From assembly GCF_000002985.6 (NCBI RefSeq), contig NC_003281.10, positions 2,294,001 through 2,358,000 of the forward strand: DNA of 64,000 bases. Reading direction: 5' to 3'. Source of the stretch: Caenorhabditis elegans (lineage: Eukaryota; Nematoda; Chromadorea; Rhabditida; Rhabditidae). The position numbers were made by a program, and so were the translations under genes. A model generated the notes under the pieces. That model made no database searches. It worked only from the letters and a program-made list of their open reading frames with translations, and was not told the DNA's origin. Positions 32,511 to 43,500 of the stretch are shown in pieces; the stretch's first letter is position 1; every line of letters starts with the position of its first letter.

Positions 32511-34037
32511 ATCACAATTTTCCCGCCGATTTCCTATAATTTCCCCCGTGTCGTTGACCCTATTGTCCTTGGAGCGAGCTTGCATTAGGTAAAAGCTTGA
32601 GAAAATTTGAATTTTTTCCAGTGCAAACGCGCTCTAATGAACTTTTTTTAAAATTTTCTTTTTGGTTACGGTTTTTCTTGTTCATTTCACCTTTTTTTTC
32701 TATTTTTCCCCAGTTTTCCCCCAATTTTGTTGTTATTTAACTCGTTTTTTTCGAATTTTTTGGAAAAATTGGATTTTTTCCGGTTTCCCCCCACCCCCCC
32801 GCCCCATTTTCGCTACCCTTTCACAATATAATCGTCTTCTTTTCGCTATCGACTAGTTGATACCGCTGCTTTTTGCTTCCCCAGTTAATGAATGCTTGTT
32901 TTATTTGAGAAAATTGGCAAAAAAAGCACAGAAATTGAGAAAAAACTGAAAAAAAACGTAATTTTTCCAGAAAAGTGAAAAAAATCTACATTTTCCTCTG
33001 TTTTTTCGACTTTTTACAAAAAAAAATTCCAAAAAAATCACAAAAATTTGCGATATTTCATTCGAAAATTCTGAATGGCCGAGGATTGCACGAAAAAATC
33101 GAAATTTCGCTTCAAATCTGACGTCATTGACACCAAATCGAATTCCAATCTGAAAATTTTACGATTTTTGGGCTCAGCTCACCGGGAGCTTCAAAATGAC
33201 CCCCAACATGACTAGGTTCCGGCCATTTTGAAAATTTCGGGGTCCCGCCACGAAAATGGGATTTTAAAGGCGCATAGAGTGAAAAATAGAGAACATAGGT
33301 CGTGTTGGGGGTCATTTTGAAGCTCTCGGTGAGCTGAGCAATAATAACAATTTAAAATTGGAGAAAAATTCAGATTTGAAAGGAAAAAGTTGAGAAAAAA
33401 GTTAAATTTCTCTAAATTTAATTGAAATTTTTTTCACTTTTCAGTTTTTTTTTTTCATGAATAGTGCCGTTAATTTTACTCAGCTCGCCGGGAGCTTCCA
33501 AATGACCCCCCACACGACTATTTTTTCTCTATGCGCCATTAAACTCCCATTTTCGTGGCGGGACCCGAATTTTTCAAAATGGTCATTTTGAAGCTCCCGG
33601 TGAGCTGAGTAAGATTAACGGCTCTATTCATCAAAAAAACTGGAAATTAAAAAAAAAAAATTTTAATTTTCGCAAAAAAATAAAAAATTTTTAAAAAATT
33701 TTCAGATGAATTTCATTTTTTTTTGTCGAATTTTTGTTCAATTTCAACTTTTTTTCAATTTTAAAAGTATATTATTACTCAGCTCATCGGGAACTTCAAA
33801 ACAATCCCCAACACGACCTATTTGCCCTATATTTTACTCTGTGCGCCTTTAAACTCTTACTTTCGTGGTGGGACCCGAATTTTTCAAAATGGCCGGAACA
33901 TGGGCGTGTTGGGAGTCTTTTACGCTTAAATTGAGCATAAAACGAAAAATTAGTTGAAATATTGATTGGAAAAGATTTGATTGAAAAAAAAAATTTCTTA
34001 AAATTTTTTTAAAAATAATTTTGAATTTTATGAGTTC
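32511..34037. other. Convergent intergenic region with three related inverted repeats
   Basis: It holds the 3' UTRs of iffb-1 and of the opposing secreted-protein gene; no canonical AATAAA is obvious. Three copies of an element with CTCACCGGGAGCTTCAAAAT, GACCCCCAACACGACTA and CGTGGCGGGACCCGAATTTT lie at 33173-33345, 33477-33612 and 33777-33925. The first two have self-complementary ends (AGCTCACCGGGAGCTTC and GAAGCTCTCGGTGAGCT); the third lacks a mirror-image right end. Confidence 0.7.
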
Positions 34038-35640
34038 TCATCCAAACCTCAATTTGCACTGCTTTTTGCACATTTCCCGCTCGTTCCAGTAAAAAATCTT
34101 GCACTTGTGCTCACATTGGAGACGTTGAATCTTGAAAAAAAGGTTTTTTCCGAAAAAGAAAAATCTGAAAAATCCAAGTTTGTTTTTGAAATTTATTATA
34201 AACTCGAATTCCACCAAAATATCACCGAAAAATTCAAATTCCCGCGCCGATTCTCAGTGGGGCGCGTTTGCTCACCTTCGGCACACTAAACTCTCCGTAG
34301 ACGCTTGAAACCGCGAAAATCGATCTACCGCGATATTCGATAATTTGAAGAAGATCAGCCGCGTGTGAGTAGACTCCTAAACGAAAAAAATTATTTTTTA
34401 ATGAAAATCCGAGAAATTTCGTTTTTTTTCCGGATTTTTACTTCAAAATTTTCCGATTTTCAAATTGTTGGATTCACCGCACTGAGAGCTTTCAAATAAG
34501 CCCCATATTGAGTAGATTCGGTGCAGTTTGACGGTTATGGCCTAGAAATCCAAAACTAGGCCACCAATTGTCCACGGTGACCTACCAATTGTCCGATTAA
34601 TTGTACTGGATTCGTAGACAAAAGCATTGCATTCTCCCTCCATACACCAACGATTGTCGGATTTTGTGATCGCTTCGGTGCGCAAAAACTGAAGGAAAAA
34701 TTGATAATTATTGATTTTTTTTTTTTGAAAAATCGATAATTGATTATTATTTCTCTTTTTGAACCGATTTTCCAACAAAAAAGACCAAAAATTCAAATTC
34801 CCGCTGGCTTTTTCTCATTAGAGCGCGACTTATCGATTTTTCGAAAAATTCACAAAAATTTCCAAAAATTCCCAAAAATCAATAAAATCTATCGATTTTT
34901 TGCATTTTCCAAAAAAAAAATCAATAAACAACCTGATTATAGATTAAATATTTCATAATTTCCGTGTTTTTCTCCGTGGAAACCACGAAAAGTGTCATTT
35001 TCTCCTCGATTTTCATTTGTTGATACAAATTTGTGTCGGGCTCCGATGCATCGTAATATTGAAACTTTGGAATTCGAATCGACAGCTTTTTGCGGAAAAG
35101 CTTCGCGATTTCGGTCTGAAAATCGATTTTTTTAATCGATTTTTCAAGCATTTTATCATTAGAGCGCACTTGCGTTATGTAGGACATGTGAATCGGGTAG
35201 CCGGTCATGAAGAGGTACACATCATCGGTCACATTGAAGAATTTGTCATCTGATAGAAGAATGCAGGTGCAGTTTTGCTGTAAAATCGATATTTTCTACT
35301 TTTCAATGGGGCGCGGTTGCTGTTCCGTGGAAATTCAAACTTTTCGGTGCAAATCGAATTTATAGATTTTTCACAAAAATTCCACGGGAATTTTGGAATA
35401 TTTTCAATTTTTAATGAATTAAAAATTAAAAAATCGATTTTTCAACGGAAAATTCAAATTTATAGCTTTTTATCAAATTGTCAACAGGGCGCGCTTCCTC
35501 TCACTCACATCGAAATCCTCCAATGGCATACACGTGGAATCGTCGACGTTGCATGGATTAAAATCGGAAAACTCTTCGAAACAATGAATATTTATTAAAA
35601 ACATGGAAAATAACAAGAAAATCGATAGATTTTTCAGCAT
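34038..35640 (-). CDS. Small secreted cysteine-containing protein, 239 aa
   Basis: I do not recognise the family. Exons 35640-35509, 35277-35170, 35115-34933, 34688-34586, 34376-34276 and 34130-34038 join in frame throughout. The N-terminus MLKNLSIFLLFSMFLINIHC is a clear signal peptide. The mature part has paired cysteines (NPCNVDDSTC, QNCTC, WCMEGEC) and ends with a Cys/Lys/Arg-rich tail containing CEHKCKIFYW and CKKQCKLRFG. Possible N-glycosylation sites include NVT and NRT. The start lies 93 bp downstream of the stop of the DUSP-like gene on the same strand, the typical spacing of a worm operon, but no TTTCAG acceptor is visible just before the ATG. It is probably extracellular; the role is unknown. 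Confidence 0.8.
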
Positions 35641-35733
35641 TTTTGAAGAAAAATCGTAAAAAATAGGGAGATGGGGTAAATTGGCAAGAAATATGTTTAA
35701 AAGTGTCAAATTTCATAACAAATTGGTGGATTT

Positions 35734-37036
35734 TCACGAGGAGAGGCCTAGAGACACTAAAATTGCTTCATATTCTTTCAATTGTTGAGCGAAACCAGTG
35801 TTGGGACGGATACCTGCAAAAAATTGATTTGAAAAATTCAAATTTCGCGGGAAAATTTGTACTTCTCGTCTCCCGGCACTTGTCCATAGCTTCTCGACAC
35901 GAAATTTTCAGATTTTTCATCAAATACGCCACTACAAATGTCGCCGAACGAGATATTCCGGCATTACAGTGGATGAATACCTGGAAATATGAAAAATTAA
36001 CGATTTTTCTAAAAGTTATTCATTTCTCTTGAAAAATATCGATTTTTCAGGAAAAAAAATACGATTTTTAACACGTGGTGTCAGAGTGTCCTATGTGGGT
36101 TTGATCTACGAGAATTGCGCCACACATTTCGCATAATTAAGAGCGTGCTGACGTCACATCTGTTTAGAAAAAAATTCTCGCATTTTTTTGTAGATCAAAT
36201 CGTAATGGGACAATCACCGCAAAAAAAATGTTTTTTGAAAATTTTATCGATTTTCTAAAACCCACAATTCCCTCATTCTGCCGAACTTTATCGATAAATT
36301 CGAAAACCCGCTCAAAATAATCGATAATTCGAGTTTCCGGCAAATCGAGAATATCGATTTGCAAATATTCGAATTTTTTCGGAAAATGGTTCGGAATTCC
36401 GGTGCCGACGTTCACAATGTGCGTGATTTTTCGATTTTCTAGAATTGGAAGGTCAGCGGCGACATCTTGACTTCCGAATAGTAAATCTGAAAGAAAATAT
36501 ATTTTTTTACAATGTTTTTCACCCTTTTTTCGAGTGAAAAGTACGAATTTTAATCTTTGCGCGTAAGATTTAATGTATTACTACTGTAGCCTTTTGCGTA
36601 CTTAATACAGCACACTTTACGCGCAATTTTTTACAGTAATCCCCTAGAAAATTGCTGAATTACCTGGTAAAGCTTCTCCTACAACTAAATCCGGCTCCAA
36701 ATCGACAATAAATCCTCTCCGCTGCAAATATTCCACCTAAAAATTGATTTTTGCCGGATATTTTTGAGTTTTTCAGAGATAAAACCTTTTTTCTCCGGCG
36801 GTTAGAAATATTTTCCGTGGTTTTATCAACTAAATCTTCTCCAGAATCTTGAATCTCTTCATATTCCCCGTTTTTGCCTCGTTTTTCTACACGAACTTCG
36901 CCAGACGGGAGAGTTGTTCTGAAATTTTGTGTTTTAAAATTTTTTTCGAAATTTAATTGAAAATGAATGAAAATTACGTGATTTCAGTGGCTTTCAGACG
37001 ATTTTTGATTTTTAGCAGCTCATCTAAGTTCGGCAT
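35734..37036 (-). CDS. Dual-specificity protein phosphatase, DUSP19/SKRP1-like, 227 aa
   Basis: Exons 37036-36978, 36918-36786, 36736-36664, 36486-36266, 35980-35863 and 35813-35734. The catalytic signature is VFIHCNAGISRSATFVVAYL, with nucleophile Cys at about residue 167 and Arg at 173. The general-acid Asp is in DILDLPET at about 136. The segment LEPDLVVG, then GSQDVAADLPILENRKITHI, and the tail SIRPNTGFAQQL match the DUSP19 arrangement closely. Such enzymes dephosphorylate or scaffold stress MAP-kinase pathway components in mammals; the worm substrate is not known to me. A 49-nt intron separates the last two exons. It is divergent from the PP2C gene, with 544 bp between start codons. Confidence 0.9.
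36095..36205. repeat. Dispersed GATCTAC repeat in a DUSP intron
   Basis: TTTGATCTACGAGAATTGCG and GCATTTTTTTGTAGATCAAA are inverted here, the same family as around 8570, 11810 and 12470. Confidence 0.6.
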
Positions 37037-37580
37037 TCTGATGATTTTATTGATTTTTCGGGATCTGAAGCTTTCGGGCTCTCCAAGAAATATGCAAGCG
37101 CGCTCCAATGATAAATTCTGTCAAACAGAACTAAAAAGTTGCGGATAAGAAGTGAAATTGATGGAATAAATCAGAGAAAGTGTGAAGTTTGGTAGTATAT
37201 AAACAGAAATTCGGTAAAAACCGAGGAAACGTAAAATAAAGCATAATAAAAGTCAAAAACTTGAAAAATCAAGTTTTCCGTAAAGTTTTACATGTCAAAA
37301 TTTATCTTTTTAGATTCTACATTTGTTTTTCTATGTTTCAGCGCTTTTCAGATAGTCCAGACAAGCGTTTTTGCGAAAAACTGAAAATTCAATTCAAATC
37401 CGTGTGATTTCCCGCCAACGAGTTATGCAATCGCGCCCCATCGCACCCCCAGTCATTCGCTTTTTTTTGAATCATTTGCCGCACTTTTCACCCATTTTCC
37501 AGCGATTTTATCGATTTTTTCGCCGTTTTTTTGCAGTTTTGAGTTGAAAAATCAAATCCCAGACATTTTTCAGACCTAGA
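37037..37580. promoter_or_regulatory. Divergent promoter region between the DUSP and PP2C genes
   Basis: For the PP2C gene, ATTTTTCAG ends at about 37573, 7 bp before the ATG, a trans-splice-type acceptor. A poorer CATCAG acceptor precedes the DUSP ATG on the other strand. Otherwise AT-rich and unremarkable. Confidence 0.5.
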
Positions 37581-40500
37581 ATGGTGCAAACCAGTGAGCC
37601 GATGGCTCGAACACCCATACAATTTGGGGAAAATATGCGAATCACAGTGGCGGCCAGTCAGGTGAGGTTTTCCGGCTGGAAACGTGTGATTTTGAGGAAA
37701 ATAATGCGGAAAAACGAGAAGAGAAGAGCTGATAATGTAGAAAATCAGAAAATTTTGATATTTTTCGGGGGAAAACTTGAAAAAAAATATTTTTTTTTGA
37801 AATTTTCGAATTTCGAAATTATTTTTTTTCCCCAAAAACAAAACAATATTTAATAGAAATTAAAAACATAATTAATTAGCACAAAATTGCTTCAAAAATC
37901 CATAAAATTTTAATTTTTTCCCCAAAAAATCGATAATTTCCTCTAAAAAATCGAAAAAATTCGTTTTTCCAATTTTTTTTCCAAATTTTTCAAAATTTCC
38001 AGGGCGGTCGTCGTTATATGGAGGATAGATGTGTAATTCACACTGAACGAATCAACAATGGCCTTCTCGATTGGACGTTTGTCGGAGTTTTCGATGGACA
38101 CGGCGGTGAACACGCTTCAGAATACGTCCGCCGCCATTTATTGATGAATATTACGGTAAAAATCGGCGGAAAATTCGAAAAAATTACCGTTTTTTGCAGA
38201 AAAATCAAAAATTCGAGTCAAATTCGGATGAGGATATTCTCGAAGCAATTCGGCAGGGATTCCTGATGACTCACGAACAAATGCGCCATGTTTATGGTAA
38301 AAATGAGAGAAAAATCGGATTTTTACCAGGAAAATTGACTAAATTATGGATTTTTCATACTAAAACGCCCAAAAACCACAATTTTTTGCTGAAAATTGGT
38401 TTTTTTCCGGTTGAAAACTTGAAAATTGCTCGATTTTGAAGATTTTCAACTAAAAATCTCGTGGAAAACATCAAAATGGTGAAAAACCACAATTTTAGCG
38501 CAGAAAATTGAGAAAATCAATTTTCCTCCAAAAAACCTAAATTTTCAACCGTTTTCAGTCAATTTTTCCCGCGAAAAATCGATTTTTAATCAATTTTCCT
38601 CCAAGAATCTCAGGAAACTCGGATTTTAACCGTTTCAGGCCAATTTTTCACCAAAAATCCAAATTTTTAACCGTTTTCGGTCAATTTCTCCATGAAAAAT
38701 TGATTTTTAATCAATTTTCTCTCAAAAAACCTCAGAAAACTCAAAATTTTCCCGTTTTCAGCCATTTTTCGTCAGAAAATCGTAATTTTTGTTGGAAAAC
38801 TCCAAAAAATCGCAAAAATTCCAATTTTAACCGGTTTTGGTCAATTTTTCCACGAAAAAATTGATTTTTAATCAATTTTCTCTCAAAAAACCACAAAATC
38901 CCAAATTTTAACCGTTTTCAGTCATTTTTCGCCAAAAAAGTCAAATTTTGATTGTAAAACTTCAAAAAACCCAAATTTTGAGCATTTTCAGTCAATTTTC
39001 ACCAGAAAAAAGCAGATTTTATTCAGTTTCCGTCAAAAAACCTCAAAAATCTCAATGTTTCCCCGAAAATCTTCCAATTTTTCAGACGAATGGCCATATA
39101 CAGCAAGTGGATACCCGTCAACTGCCGGTACAACAGTTAGCTGCGTTTTTATTCGAAATGGAAAACTCTACACTGGACACGTCGGAGATTCCGCCATTTT
39201 TCTTGGAACCGTTGAAAGTGAGCAGGAAATGCCCCGGAAATTCTGCAAAAAAATACTAGTTGGAGCTAGATTTTGGCTGAAAATATGGAATTTTCTGTGA
39301 AATTTGACGCAAAAATGCTATTTTTCGAATGAAAAATTTGAATTTCGAATAAAAATGTATTTTTCCGTCGAAAAATGCGAATTTTCGAGCAATTTTCTGC
39401 GTTTTTTCGAAATTTCGCTTCATCCACCAAATTTCGCTTCATCCACCGATTTTTAACGAGAAAATCGAATTTTAAGCTGTTTTTCTAAGCAAAATGACTA
39501 GGTTTCACTGAAAATCACTAAAAATATGATTTTTACATTAAAAAGCTTGAGAATCGACAAATTCTCCGAAAGAAACCATTAAAATCAGATTTTAGCCGAA
39601 AAATTGCAAAATTTGAACCCAAAACCTGATTGGTGACCGAACTTTTTGGATTTCTAGGTCACCAATTATCTGAACTATTTTCCCCTGATGTGAATAAATA
39701 CCGTATTTCTGCAAACAATTTGACAATAGAGCACATTTGTCACTCGGAGATGCGGAAGCTATGCCCAATTTTTCATTTTCCCCCAAAAATTTGTGATTTT
39801 CACAGATTTTCAATACGAAATTCGACTTTTTCATAACTTTTCACCCTCGGAACCCGATTTTCAGCCAATTTAGACTAAATGTCGTAAAGTTCGGTGCCAA
39901 GTACGCAATGCGGCTCGGTGTTTGCGTACTTTTGGGGCTACCGTAACCCTCGAATTTCAAAAATTGAGCTAGAGGCCCTGAAAAAGGTGTTAAAGGGGTA
40001 AAAATCCACGGGAAATTCGAATTTTACAATGAAAATCGTCTCCAAAATTCATTTTAACCAGATTTTTCGAGAAAAAAAGAATGGAATTTTCAACTAATTT
40101 TTTTTTCAAATTTTCAGACGGAGAACTGCATTCCCGACCACTGACAACAGATCATAAGCCAGAATCGGTTCACGAGCAGCTGAGAATTGCAAAAGCCGGC
40201 GGTGAAACTGCTGTAAAAAGTGGTGTAACACGTGTTGTATGGAAACGCCCACAAAAAATGAGCCAATTTATGATGATGACGAGTAATAGTAATGAACAGA
40301 AGCACCACCAGAATCCACAAATTATGGAAAATATTCCATTTTTATCCGTTGCCAGAAGTTTGGGCGATTTGTGGTCTTACAACGAAAAGACGAATATGTT
40401 TATTGTCTCACCGGAACCTGATTTGGGTGAGAAATTGGCTTAAAAAGACCCAAAAAATTGAATTTTTTTTGCATTTTTTGACCTAAAATTCACATAATTT

Positions 40501-43500
40501 GCTCAAAAATTTGACAATTTGCCAATTTCCTGGGAAAATTGGAAAAAAAACTGATTTTTTCTGTTAAAATTTATAAAATTGGCACAAATTATCGATTTCA
40601 TGAAACTTTTCGCAAAAAGTTGCTTAAAAACTGAATTTTTCGGCTTTTTGACCGAAAATTCCAACTTTTCTTGCTAAAAATGCTGAAATTATCGAATTTT
40701 TCAATTTTTTATTAAATAAAATTTAAAGAAATCTCAATTTTTCGCAAAAAAAGTTAATTTTAATCAGTTCTCACTAATGAAACCTTGAAAAAATAATGTT
40801 CGCATAAAAAAGTAGTAAAAAGACACAATTTTAGCAGAAAAGTGGATTTTTTTGGAAATTTCCCTATGAAAAAACTTGAAAAATTCCAAATTCTGATCGT
40901 TTTCAGACCATTTTTTGGCAAAAAATTGAGTTTTCTCGCTGAAAACGCATAAAATTACGAATTTTTGAGATTCTCCAGTGGAAAATGTGTATTTTAGCAA
41001 TTTTTTCTGAAAATACGAGTTTTCAGATAAAAATCTGTATTTTTGTACTATTTTGATCGAAAAAACGAAGTTTTCTCGCTAATAATGCAGAAAATATCGC
41101 ATTTTGCATTAAAAAACCGACTTTTCTCAAAATTTAGCTAAAAATTAGCTAAAAAATCAAAAAAAAATTCAAATTTTTCCATGGAAACTTTTTTTCTTTT
41201 TTTTTCAAAATTTGGCTGAAAATTAGCCAAAAAATGTAAAATTTTTACAAAAACCCGACTAATTTTCGCCGCCAATTTTGCAGGAGTCCACCGGCTGACA
41301 GGAAATGACTTTTGCCTCGTACTAGCTTCTGATGGAATGACAAATGTAATGACTGGTGATCAAGCAATATCAATTGTATTTAAAGAAGAAGAAATGGTTG
41401 AAATTCATGAAGAAATCAATCGAAATCATTCGAGATGTGTGCTCCGTTCGGCTCTACAGAAATGGAGATCACTGAGAGCTGATAATGTGACAATTGCCAC
41501 TGTTATATTCGATATTGAGCCAATTAAGTATACAGATGCCGAGATGCTCATGAAAGTTGGCAAATATGTTAATGCGTCGCAGGTAGATATCATTTTTGCG
41601 CGCGCGAAAATTCGCTGAAAAATGGGAAAAAAATTGCAAAAATTGTGTAATTGTGTAATTTTCGCGAAATATTACATGGAAATATGGATTTTCTTGAATT
41701 ATGAAAAAATCTGGCATTTATTCGAAAGTTTGCCACATTTTGACTTTTTAAACCGTTTTTACGCTCAGTTTTGAAAATTAATTTGAAAAAAACGCTTTTC
41801 GGATTTCTAGGCCACCAGCTTTCTTAACATTTTTCCGGTGACTTATGTGCCTCTACTCTTATTGATTGCAGTAAAAACTGTATTTATTCACATTTTCAAC
41901 CTTAAATTGGGCTGAAAATGTGAATAAATACCGTATTTCTGCAAACAATTTGACAATAGAGCATATTTGTCACTCGGACATGCGGAAGCTATGCCCAAAT
42001 TTTCATTTTTTCCCGAAAAACTTATAATTTTTAACGGTTTTTCATTAATTTCTAGTTCGAAAACCGATATTTCGCAGAATTATAACCGAAAATTCGCATT
42101 TTCCGATTATTCGGGGGTACAGTAGCCCCAAAAGTACGCAAACACCGACTCTGCAGTGTTTGCGTACTGGTGAAGGTACAGTAACCCGAAAAAACGATTT
42201 TGGGCAGTTTTTGGTGAAAAATCAGTGATTGAATAATACAACCAGTTGAAAATTTTGAAAAAATAGATTTATTTAACAATTTTAACTCAATTTTTGCACT
42301 TTTTAAAGATTTTTGGAAAAAAAAAAGAAAAAATTGATTTTTTTCATATTTTAACTTATCAATTTTTGCAATTTTAGATGGAAAAATTTGAAAGAAATTG
42401 AATTTTTCAACAATTTTAACTCAATTTCTGAGATTTTTTAAAATTTTTAGAGAAAATTCAGAAAAAAATTCAATTTTTCCATTTTTTAAAGATTTTTGGA
42501 GAAAAATCAGTCATAGAATAGTACAATAAGTTCAAAAAAATCAAATAAAATTGGTTGTTCCAATTTTTGCAATTTTTTGAAATTTTTAGAGAAAAATTAA
42601 TCTTAGAATAGTAGAATAAGTTGAAGAAAATTCTAATAAAATAGATTTTTTTTTCCCCAATTTTTAACGCAATTTTCTTGTTTTCAGGTGCTCACAGATC
42701 GTCCAGACGCGATGCTAAAAGTATCAAAAAATGAAAATATTCTATTATCAACTCAACGTACACCAATAATCTATAATGGGTCAAAAGATGTCAATTTCTG
42801 TCGTGTAACGTACAAAGGACCCGGTTTTCGTACTCATGAAGACGAATTATTGGAAGAAAGACGAAATTTGATGAGCAAATTTGGTGGTGTTGATGGAGGA
42901 GCCGCAATTGCTATAGCCGGTGGACCACCAGTTGATGCGAGACGTGGAGATACTACTGGGAAAGACGAGAATAATGTGAAATATGATGTTAATGGAGAAG
43001 AGGACGATATTATCAATGATATCACCACTGAAGAAGAAGCATCACAGGAAATTGATCTGAGCTTGAGATTGGTTCAGGTACTGAACTGGCCTCGAAAATC
43101 GAAAAAATTGAGAAATTTCACCGAAAAAAGCTTTAAAAAGTTTAATTTTATGCTGAAAATTTGTGTTTTTCACAACAACAACAAAAAAACTCTGAAAAAA
43201 CTAAAAAGAAAATCTAAAAATTCAATCTTTAGCGTTAAATTCCCTAAAAAATAAATGTTTAGCCAATTTCTCACCTAAAAACCTCGAAAAATGCTCATTT
43301 TCACGTCGAATTTTGTTTGAATAATCATGCACAGATTTCCTGATTTTTCTCAATTTTTCAGTAAAATTCTGAAAAAAAATCGTAATTTTTCTAAGTTTTT
43401 GAGCTAAAAATCATATTCCAGGAAAAGTTTTGCTCAAAAATTTACGAAATAATTTGATTTTTTGCAATAAGAATTCAAATTTCACGGAATTTTACCAAGT

